This document shows positions 1 through 5,714 of a DNA stretch of 5,810 nucleotides, one piece after another. Location: positions 1-5,810 of the forward strand of contig CALQLM010000096.1 of NCBI GenBank assembly GCA_943331415.1, read 5' to 3'. The stretch is from Bifidobacterium breve (GTDB lineage Bacteria; Actinomycetota; Actinomycetes; Mycobacteriales; Mycobacteriaceae). Under the pieces are notes generated by a model that searched no databases, was not told the DNA's origin, and worked only from the letters and a program-made list of their open reading frames with translations. Positions within the stretch are counted from its first letter, which is position 1. Every line of letters starts with the position of its first letter. A program made the position numbers and the translations under genes.

Positions 1-245
1 ATCCGGACGACAAACCCGGGCCACGAACCGTGGCGAGTGGTCATGTCGGCACCCGAGGCATGAGCAATCCACAGTCCGATGCCGGTGGCGAAGGCAATTC
101 CGGCAACGGCGCCGATCGCGAAGGCGAAGGCAGCCAGGCGTGGCACCTTCCGGTCATTCGCGATGACCAGACCGAGCACCAGGGTTTCGGGGCTGAAGCA
201 GATGGCGAGCGCCAGGGAGGCCAGGATGGCCAAGTGGGAACCCAT
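1..245 (-). CDS. Multi-pass membrane protein, N-terminal fragment (possibly LysE/GAP-like)
   Basis: This gene starts at an ATG at 245 and stays open to the left edge, so only about the first 81 residues are present. It begins MGSHLAILASLALAICF, then SPETLVLGLVIANDRKVPRL, then a second hydrophobic stretch (AAFAFAIGAVAGIAFATGIG, continuing LWIAHASG). This gives two likely transmembrane helices joined by a short charged loop (NDRK). A hydrophobic N-terminus with an early 'SPE/SPL'-type turn is seen in Sap/GAP and LysE-superfamily transporters; that assignment is inferred from pattern memory and is weak. The start is supported by GGAAGGA seven bases upstream. It is divergent from the decarboxylase gene across a 145-base gap, so the two may share control. 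An integral membrane protein is well supported; its transported substrate, if any, is unknown. Confidence 0.75.
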   Translation of the reverse strand, partial: MGSHLAILASLALAICFSPETLVLGLVIANDRKVPRLAAFAFAIGAVAGIAFATGIGLWIAHASGADMTTRHGSWPGFVVR

Positions 246-252
246 GGTGGCG

Positions 253-259
253 TCCTTCC
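253..259 (-). promoter_or_regulatory. RBS of the leftward membrane-protein gene
   Basis: On the minus strand the motif reads GGAAGGA and lies seven bases before the ATG at 245. This is a strong Shine-Dalgarno match and fixes that start. Confidence 0.7.
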
Positions 260-278
260 GATCAGTCTCCGGTGGGCT

Positions 279-284
279 AAGCTA
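279..284 (-). promoter_or_regulatory. Candidate -10 element for the leftward membrane-protein gene
   Basis: On the minus strand the hexamer is TAGCTT, which fits the TANNNT pattern of actinobacterial housekeeping -10 boxes. It lies about 34 bases before the start codon, in the most AT-rich part of the intergenic region. No convincing -35 box is visible at the usual distance, so this is a weak prediction. Confidence 0.25.
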
Positions 285-326
285 GCAGAGCATGACGTAA
301 AGGGCCCTGCCCGCGCACTCGGCGGT

Positions 327-356
327 CTGGGCGGCTCTCGTAAGTAATCCGCCCAG
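327..356. promoter_or_regulatory. Inverted repeat upstream of the decarboxylase gene
   Basis: CTGGGCGG (327-334) is perfectly complementary to CCGCCCAG (349-356), with a 14-base spacer. The spacer contains the locally AT-rich stretch gtaagtaat. The element ends 34 bases before the decarboxylase ATG at 391. It could be a dyad operator at the promoter, or a GC-rich stem in the mRNA leader if transcription starts upstream. The repeat is visible directly; the regulatory role is inferred. Confidence 0.35.
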
Positions 357-376
357 TTCTGCTGTGGCCGATCGCT

Positions 377-381
377 GGAGG
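377..381 (+). promoter_or_regulatory. RBS that decides the decarboxylase start
   Basis: GGAGG lies nine bases before the ATG at 391. It falls inside the reading frame that would begin at the upstream GTG at 364, so it argues that translation starts at 391 and not 364. Confidence 0.75.
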
Positions 382-390
382 ACCGCCGCG

Positions 391-1815
391 ATGAGCGAAA
401 CCCCGTTGTACGACGCATACCGGAGCTTTCTGGCCAATGCCGGCACGCCATTCACGGTGCCCGGCCATAAACGCAATCCGGATCTGATCGACGACTTCCT
501 TGCACTGGACGTCCCGCACTACGGCGGCGTCGAAAATCGTCGTGCCTCGACCAAGCGACTTGTCGCGGCCGAACGCCTGGGCGCCGCACTGTGGGGCGCC
601 GACTGGTGCGGCTTCTCCGTGCAGGGTTCGTCGCACGGCAATGAGGCGATCTGCCTGACCCTCGGCAAGCCGGGCGACAAGGTGATCGTGGCCCGCACCA
701 TCCACAAGTCACTGTTCTTCGGCATCGTCCTGGCCGGACTGGTGCCGGTCTGGATTCGCCCGGATGTCGACGAGCAGACCGGCCTGACCGCCGGCATGCC
801 CATCAGTCGGGTTGCGGCGGCGTTGGAGCAGCACCCGGACGCAAAGGCCGTGATGCTCGTCGAACCGAGCTACGTCGGTGGTGTCTCGGATGTGGCCGCA
901 CATGCCGAACTAGCGCACGCGCACGGTATCCCGTTGACGGTCGATGCGGCCTGGGGCGCCCATCTCGGATTTCACCCGGAGTTGCCGCCGCATGCCATCG
1001 CGGCCGGTGCCGATGTTCTGGTGACGAGCATTCATAAGCACATCACCGGGTTCACCCAGTCCTCCATGGTGTTGGCCCAGGGCGAGCGCATCGATCTCGA
1101 GCGTCTCGATGCCGCGTTCGAGGGATTGCACACCACCAGTCCGTCGGGAGCCATTCTGGCCAGCATCGACCTCGCCCGCGATCTACTCCAGGAACGCGGC
1201 ACTGAATTACTCGACCAGGCAATTCGGCTCGCTCATGAGGCGCGGGACAGATTCCATCAGGTCCCCGGTCTCGGGGTCGTCGGTCACGAGATCGCTGACC
1301 GCTCACCGGCATTGCTGATGCACGATCCCACCAAGATCGTGTTGACCCTGACAGGCACCGGAGCTGACGGACAGCTGGTGGCCGACGTACTCGAGGAGAG
1401 AGGTCTGCATCTGGAGTTCGCCGACCGTGACACGTTCTGCCCCGTCATCACCCTGGCCGATACACCCAAAACCGTCGACTTCATGGTCACCGAAATCATC
1501 CGCGCCATCGAGGAGCACCGGGGCGAGCCACGCGCCTTGGTCCCCATCACCGCCTGGACTCTCGAACCGGATACCGCGATGAGCCCGCGGGACGCCTTCT
1601 TCGCCGACCACGAGCGGGTTCCCGCCGCCGCCGCAGTCGGCCGAATCTCCGCCGAGACCGCGGCGCCCTACCCGCCCGGCATCCCGGCGCTGGCTCCCGG
1701 CGAGCGGATCAACGCCAAGGTGCTGGCCGCATTGCAGGCCGAAGCCCGCAGCGGTACCCGCATCGCCTACTGCGGTGATCCGATGCTCGAGACGGTGCTC
1801 GTCGTCAAAGAGTAG
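391..1815 (+). CDS. Orn/Lys/Arg decarboxylase family, short form, PLP-dependent
   Basis: This 474-residue protein should decarboxylate a basic amino acid (lysine, ornithine or arginine) to a diamine or agmatine in the cytoplasm, using PLP. Family landmarks occur in order: TVPGHKRN (residues 22-29), the phosphate-binding GSSHGNEA (79-86), TIHKS (103-107), the cofactor-ring aspartate in VDAAWGAH (D185), the Schiff-base lysine in TSIHKH (K216), and a C-terminal GRISAETAAPYPPGIP (417-432) ending in DPMLETVLVV. It lacks the extra N-terminal wing domain of the inducible enterobacterial enzymes and is about the size of the Bacillus SpeA/YaaO type, so it is a complete short form. A GTG at 364 would add nine residues, but GGAGG nine bases before 391 favours the ATG. 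A lytic transglycosylase gene follows after 34 bases. Substrate preference cannot be read from sequence, so no gene symbol is given. Confidence 0.93.
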   Translation: MSETPLYDAYRSFLANAGTPFTVPGHKRNPDLIDDFLALDVPHYGGVENRRASTKRLVAAERLGAALWGADWCGFSVQGSSHGNEAICLTLGKPGDKVIVARTIHKSLFFGIVLAGLVPVWIRPDVDEQTGLTAGMPISRVAAALEQHPDAKAVMLVEPSYVGGVSDVAAHAELAHAHGIPLTVDAAWGAHLGFHPELPPHAIAAGADVLVTSIHKHITGFTQSSMVLAQGERIDLERLDAAFEGLHTTSPSGAILASIDLARDLLQERGTELLDQAIRLAHEARDRFHQVPGLGVVGHEIADRSPALLMHDPTKIVLTLTGTGADGQLVADVLEERGLHLEFADRDTFCPVITLADTPKTVDFMVTEIIRAIEEHRGEPRALVPITAWTLEPDTAMSPRDAFFADHERVPAAAAVGRISAETAAPYPPGIPALAPGERINAKVLAALQAEARSGTRIAYCGDPMLETVLVVKE

Positions 1816-1835
1816 GTGCGACGATTGTCGGGTCT

Positions 1836-1841
1836 GAAAGG
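1836..1841 (+). promoter_or_regulatory. RBS that decides the lytic transglycosylase start
   Basis: GAAAGG lies eight bases before the GTG at 1850. It overlaps the other in-frame GTG at 1841, which therefore has no properly spaced site. This favours 1850 as the start. Confidence 0.55.
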
Positions 1842-1849
1842 TGTATTCA

Positions 1850-2695
1850 GTGCTCCGTAACCGGGTAGCCGCGGCGGCGTTCATCATGGTGATCGCACTG
1901 CTGGGTGGGATGGGCAGTGGCACGTCAGCAGCAGAGCCGTCGGTAGACCCCGTGCAACTGGCCGACAGCCTGATCGCCGACGAACTGGCTCTGCGAGATC
2001 CGTCGACGCCGGAGCCGGGGTTGCGTGCCGCGGCACACCGTCAGCAGGTGGCCTACCGCGCCATCGGGCGTCATCCTGAATTGGACTCGACCATTCGACC
2101 GCGCATTCCCCCGGCACTTCTGCAGGCCTACGACCTCAATGTCGACGCCCGTCGCCAACTTGCCGCGATGGCACCGCCGCGACCCGACACCCTGCCGCCC
2201 TGGCGCATCATCGCGCCGCCACCGGCCGAAGAACTACTGGGCTATTACCGCGAAGCGGAGGCGGCCACCGGTGTCGCCTGGAACTACCTGGCGGCCATCA
2301 ACCTCATCGAGACCCGCCTCGGAAGCATTGCCGGGGTGAGTACCGCCGGCGCTCAAGGGCCGATGCAGTTCATGCCCCAGACCTGGGCCGCTTACGGCCA
2401 GGGCGATGTTAACGCTCCCCGCGATGCCATCATGGCGGCCGGCCGCTATCTGGCCGCCAACGGTTTCGCCGACAATCGCGACCGCGCCGTTTACGCCTAC
2501 AACCATGCGAACGAATACGTCCGGGCCGTCAGTGACTACGCCGCAGTGATCGGCGGCGACCCCGCGGCGTTCGGCGGCTACTACCGGTGGGACGTTTACT
2601 ACAACACCACCGCCGGAGATGTGTTGTTGCCCATCGGTTATGCGGAGACCACGCGCATTCCGGTCGCCGATTATCTGGCGACGCACCCGCAGTAG
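1850..2695 (+). CDS. Secreted lytic transglycosylase (SLT domain)
   Basis: This 281-residue exported protein probably cleaves the MurNAc-GlcNAc bond of peptidoglycan with formation of an anhydro-muramyl end. The N-terminus is a signal peptide: RNR, a hydrophobic core to about residue 22, then TSA/AEP with likely cleavage after A27. A helical, Pro/Arg-rich region (about 30-125) precedes the SLT domain (about 126-230). The domain shows the catalytic glutamate in INLIETRLG (E154), the motif GAQGPMQFMPQTW (167-179) and AYNH (216-219), all hallmarks of family 1-type SLT domains. The tail ends in a Tyr-rich segment and an ADYLATHP stretch. No lipobox cysteine is seen, so it is probably periplasmic or secreted. 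An alternative GTG at 1841 adds three residues. The 34-base gap after the decarboxylase suggests co-transcription, although no functional link between the two is established. Confidence 0.9.
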   Translation: MLRNRVAAAAFIMVIALLGGMGSGTSAAEPSVDPVQLADSLIADELALRDPSTPEPGLRAAAHRQQVAYRAIGRHPELDSTIRPRIPPALLQAYDLNVDARRQLAAMAPPRPDTLPPWRIIAPPPAEELLGYYREAEAATGVAWNYLAAINLIETRLGSIAGVSTAGAQGPMQFMPQTWAAYGQGDVNAPRDAIMAAGRYLAANGFADNRDRAVYAYNHANEYVRAVSDYAAVIGGDPAAFGGYYRWDVYYNTTAGDVLLPIGYAETTRIPVADYLATHPQ

Positions 2696-2696
2696 C

Positions 2697-2730
2697 TCAG
2701 CCGAAGACCCCGTCAGCCAAAGACCCCGTC
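2697..2730. repeat. 16-bp tandem duplication between convergent genes
   Basis: AGCCGAAGACCCCGTC (2699-2714) is followed directly by AGCCAAAGACCCCGTC (2715-2730), with one mismatch. The period-16 match extends two bases further left. One copy encodes the last residues of the DsbA-like protein up to its stop codon (2713-2715); the other fills almost all of the 17 bases between the two convergent stop codons. A replication-slippage duplication is the simplest explanation. Confidence 0.85.
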
Positions 2731-3333
2731 GACGAAGGCCTCACTGCCCTGCTTCCAGGCGATGATGAAGTTACCGACATCATCACGGCTGATGGCAAGG
2801 CCGGGACAAAACCAGCTTCCGTCATCGCCGGTGAAGAAGTGCGGCGAGCCGATCACACCCCGTTCGCGGCCCTCGTCCCAGTCGGCACGGACCGCAGCGG
2901 CAGTGGCGTCGGCATCGAGGGGTTCGAGGCCGAACCGCGCCGCTATCGGTGCGACGGCCTCCGGCTGACCGATATCGAGGCCCTCTTCAAAAACCAAGTT
3001 ACGCAGGGCCATCCCGACCTCCTCGACCAGTACCGGATCACCGGTGCGGTCCGCCGCAGCCGTCAGGGCGAAGCCCGCCATCGAGGTAGCCGGGAAGGTG
3101 TCGACCGAAAATCCGGCGAAGAGATCGGGCCGCACCGAGGCGCGCAGTGCCGTGATCTCCGCGCCGATGTGCTGCGGGTCGAGTGGCTGACCATTGATGA
3201 GTTCAAGAGGCCAGGCCCGGATGCGCAGACGCGGTTCAGTGAGCCCGCGCTCGCGACGCCGGTCGATCAACGTGTGCAGTCCGACATGGGTGAACGGGCA
3301 CAGGATATCGGCGAAGACCTCAACGGATGTCAC
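2713..3333 (-). CDS. DsbA-like thioredoxin-fold protein (FrnE/HCCA isomerase-like), CPFT active site
   Basis: This 206-residue protein has the DsbA/GST-kappa layout: a first strand and active site VEVFADILCPFTHVG (residues 4-18), an alpha-helical insertion (about 55-150), and the cis-proline loop GVIGSPHFF (P164) before the last strands. The usual CxxC is reduced to C12-P-F-T15, and the only other cysteine is C176. It therefore cannot form the ordinary adjacent disulfide. It may act as a monothiol or mycothiol-linked reductase, or as an isomerase related to 2-hydroxychromene-2-carboxylate isomerase. No signal peptide is visible, so it is probably cytoplasmic. The start is GTG at 3333, which places the first beta-strand at the N-terminus as expected, but its RBS is poor. 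It lies 20 bases after the pectate-lyase-like gene on the same strand and may be translated from the same mRNA. Family is fairly sure; reaction is not. Confidence 0.85.
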   Translation of the reverse strand: MTSVEVFADILCPFTHVGLHTLIDRRRERGLTEPRLRIRAWPLELINGQPLDPQHIGAEITALRASVRPDLFAGFSVDTFPATSMAGFALTAAADRTGDPVLVEEVGMALRNLVFEEGLDIGQPEAVAPIAARFGLEPLDADATAAAVRADWDEGRERGVIGSPHFFTGDDGSWFCPGLAISRDDVGNFIIAWKQGSEAFVDGVFG

Positions 3334-3353
3334 TGCCGCAGGATAACCGGGCG

Positions 3354-5714
3354 CTAGGCCCGTCCGGTGATCCGACTGGTGGACAACTCCTGCAGGTAGA
3401 TCTCCAAGTCGGTGTAGCCCGCCGCGGAGAGCGCGGTCCCGTTGGCGTTCGCGACACCAGGATTGAGCCCGTTGGCGATCTCCCAGGTGTCGGGCATGCC
3501 GTCACTATCGGTATCGGTCGGCGCGACCGGTGCGGCGCCGGAGAACGGCAGCAGTAACGCATCTCCCGCGGGGTTGGTGTTGGAAGGCGCACTGGAGATG
3601 GTGTCGGTAGCCACGAAACTCATCAGACGGGTGTCCATCGGATCGCGCGGCCACGCTCCTGCGGTGTTGAGCAGGACGGTGCGCAACTGGTCGGTGGGCG
3701 TGTAGGTGATGGCCGGAAAGGGGTGCCGCGTGGTCCGGGCCTGTGCCTGCCGCGAGGTGCCACCGGGGCTGGTCTCGGCGGGATAGTCGTTGCAGCAGTA
3801 GAACAATTGGTAGTCCGACCGGGACGGGTACAGGTTCATCTTGTTGCCGCTGATGAAGAGTTCGTTGCGCGCCACGTTGAGGATCTGGTCATCAAACATG
3901 CCGTACTGGAAACTGTTGGCCGTACGGAAGAAGTTGTTGACGGCGTTGAGTCTCCAGTAGATCGGACGTGCGCCACCGCTGGCGACACCGGATGTGACGC
4001 CGAGGGCGACGAAGAATCGCGGATCCCAATACAAGTTGTTGGACATCTCCAGGTTCATATAGGAGTTGGCTGCGGCGGCCGACTCCCGGCTGCCCTCAGG
4101 CAGCCGTCCTTCGATGCGGTTGAAGACGTTGTGATGCAACGAGACATTGTCCAGTCCGAAACCGTAGGCCGGGTTCGAGTAGTTCATCAGAATTCCGCCG
4201 TAGAACGAATGTCCGCCGACCGTTTCGGCGAGCACAGTGTTCTGGACGGTGATGTTGTTGGAGTAGGAGATCTCGATTGCCTCGTCGAGAGCATTGCCGA
4301 TGGACACGTGATCCACGATGGCGTTGCGGGTGTAGCGCAGTCGCAGTCCGTCGTCACCGGTGAGGGTCGGGGCCGGCCGGATACGGATGTGTTGCAGGAT
4401 CCAGTTTTCGGCGAAATCATCTGGTGCGCGCACATTCTGGTCCTGATACGGAGTCTCGTCGGTGACCAGACCCCGGATGGTGATACCGCCCGGTGAGGTT
4501 TGGCCGGCAATGGTGACGTCGCCGTTGGTCAGATGGATCTGGGTGTCGATCAGGCCGCTGACCTTGAACAGGATGTAGCGCGCGCCGGGTTGGTCGATGG
4601 CCCACTGCAGCGAGCCGGGGCCGTTGGCATTGAGATTGGTGACATAGACGACGCTGCCGCCGCGCCCGCCGGTGGCGTACGCGCCGAAGCCTTCCGCCCC
4701 GGGGAACGCCGCGAGCGGGGAGGCCGAGCCGCCGGCCGGACTGACCGCAACCGTGACGGCAGCCGTTGCAGTGCCGCCGTATCGGTCGCTGACCGTCACG
4801 GTGAAGCTGTCCTGCATATCCGCCGCTGTCGCGCCGGTGGCCGCGGCATTGTTACGCGCTGCGACAGTGGGCGTATAGGTGAACGCGCCAGTGGTGGCAA
4901 CGATGCTCACGCCGCCCTTGCCCGTCGTCGATGGTGCGCTGTAGGTCAGGGTGTCGCCGTCAGCATCGGTGGCACTGACACTGCCGCTCACCACACCCGT
5001 CACGGAGTCCGGCGTTCCCACCACCGGTGTGCCCATCACCGGCACGCGATTAGCCGGGGTGAACGGCGCGACCGTGACTGCGACGGTGCCAGTGGCGGAA
5101 TCGCCACGACTGCCGAACAAGCCGAAGGAGAGCAGGTTGATCAACCCGGCTAAACCGTGGATCGCAAAACCGCTGGGGGCATCGCTGACGGTCACCCGAA
5201 ACGAGTCGGTGCCACCGGCCGCCACGGCCGAATCCGGTGTGTAACTCCAACTGCCGTCCACGCCGACCGTCGCGATGCCATGGGCGGGGTCGGCGGCGAT
5301 CGTATAGCTCAGCCGGGGGCTGTCGGGATCGACGGCATTGAGCTGTCCGGTAACGACACCGGCGGGGCTCTGCGCGGTCTGGGTCGGGCTCAGTCGCGGT
5401 GTCTGGTTATTGAAGAATCCCGACAGGCCCACGGCGGACGCCCTGATCGGAACAGTGGCGACCGCAGCGGCCGGTCGGCCGACGTGACGCGCAGATCGGG
5501 ATGCGATCGCCGGTGATGCCAGAGTCCGCCCCGGACGGCTCCTGGCGGCCGGCCTAGCGGGACCGCCGTCCACCGAATGCGTCGCTGAGGATCGTGTGTC
5601 CGGGCCGGTGGGTTGGGCGGCGGCCATCCCGGTACCGCCTGCCAGGATCGCGGCGCCGACACCCAGTGCAGCGGCCAGCGGCCCCAGTCGCCCCACCAGC
5701 ATCGCAGCAGCCAT
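3354..5714 (-). CDS. Secreted pectate-lyase-like beta-helix protein with two Ig-like modules and a C-terminal Ca-binding motif
   Basis: This 786-residue exported protein probably binds or cleaves an acidic polysaccharide by beta-elimination; the substrate is unknown. A signal peptide covers residues 1 to about 33, with cleavage near AAA/QP. A Pro/Ala/Arg/Ser-rich linker follows (about 35-98). Two cadherin/VCBS-like Ig modules cover about 101-217 and 222-327, each with a D-D strand turn (VDPD, ATDADGD), an 'SYTP/TYTP' strand and a 'DSF.VTVSD' end. The lyase domain (about 335-700) opens with AFPGAEGFGAYATGGRGG and continues through beta-helix coils including IVDHVSIGNALDEAIEIS (466-483) and HHNVFNRIEGRLPE (527-540). 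This layout resembles pectate-trisaccharide-lyase-like proteins of environmental bacteria. The tail has DTDSDGMPDTWE (734-745), a calcium-binding TSP3/dockerin-like loop, then YTDLEIYLQEL. A start at 5714 is supported by a GGACGG-like RBS; another ATG occurs four codons later. The fold is well supported, catalysis less so. Confidence 0.85.
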   Translation of the reverse strand: MAAAMLVGRLGPLAAALGVGAAILAGGTGMAAAQPTGPDTRSSATHSVDGGPARPAARSRPGRTLASPAIASRSARHVGRPAAAVATVPIRASAVGLSGFFNNQTPRLSPTQTAQSPAGVVTGQLNAVDPDSPRLSYTIAADPAHGIATVGVDGSWSYTPDSAVAAGGTDSFRVTVSDAPSGFAIHGLAGLINLLSFGLFGSRGDSATGTVAVTVAPFTPANRVPVMGTPVVGTPDSVTGVVSGSVSATDADGDTLTYSAPSTTGKGGVSIVATTGAFTYTPTVAARNNAAATGATAADMQDSFTVTVSDRYGGTATAAVTVAVSPAGGSASPLAAFPGAEGFGAYATGGRGGSVVYVTNLNANGPGSLQWAIDQPGARYILFKVSGLIDTQIHLTNGDVTIAGQTSPGGITIRGLVTDETPYQDQNVRAPDDFAENWILQHIRIRPAPTLTGDDGLRLRYTRNAIVDHVSIGNALDEAIEISYSNNITVQNTVLAETVGGHSFYGGILMNYSNPAYGFGLDNVSLHHNVFNRIEGRLPEGSRESAAAANSYMNLEMSNNLYWDPRFFVALGVTSGVASGGARPIYWRLNAVNNFFRTANSFQYGMFDDQILNVARNELFISGNKMNLYPSRSDYQLFYCCNDYPAETSPGGTSRQAQARTTRHPFPAITYTPTDQLRTVLLNTAGAWPRDPMDTRLMSFVATDTISSAPSNTNPAGDALLLPFSGAAPVAPTDTDSDGMPDTWEIANGLNPGVANANGTALSAAGYTDLEIYLQELSTSRITGRA

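Noticed and set aside
301..308. 8-bp palindrome AGGGCCCT in the intergenic region
   Set aside because: It is too short and GC-rich to be distinguished from chance, and has no clear relation to a promoter element.
30..347. A 105-codon plus-strand open frame at the left edge
   Set aside because: The minus frame in the same place has two clear transmembrane helices and a strong RBS. The plus frame is Gly/Gln/Glu-rich without motifs.
364..390. GTG at 364 as the decarboxylase start
   Set aside because: The GGAGG at 377-381 is correctly spaced for the ATG at 391, and the extra residues do not match the family N-terminus.
1303..1923. A 206-codon minus-strand open frame covering the end of the decarboxylase gene
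   Set aside because: It is antisense to conserved decarboxylase motifs, has no credible domain, and would span the start of the next gene.
2587..3357. A 256-codon open frame on the plus strand opposite the DsbA-like gene
   Set aside because: It lacks family motifs, overlaps both the end of the lytic transglycosylase gene and the whole DsbA-like gene, and its composition (Arg/Gly/Asp-rich) is that of an antisense frame in GC-rich DNA.
3723..5516. A nearly continuous set of plus-strand open frames (3723-4496, 4500-5153, 5157-5516) in one frame opposite the lyase-like gene
   Set aside because: They lie in one antisense frame of a strongly supported gene, where GC-rich codons rarely produce stops. 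Their translations show no recognisable domain and are broken by stops.
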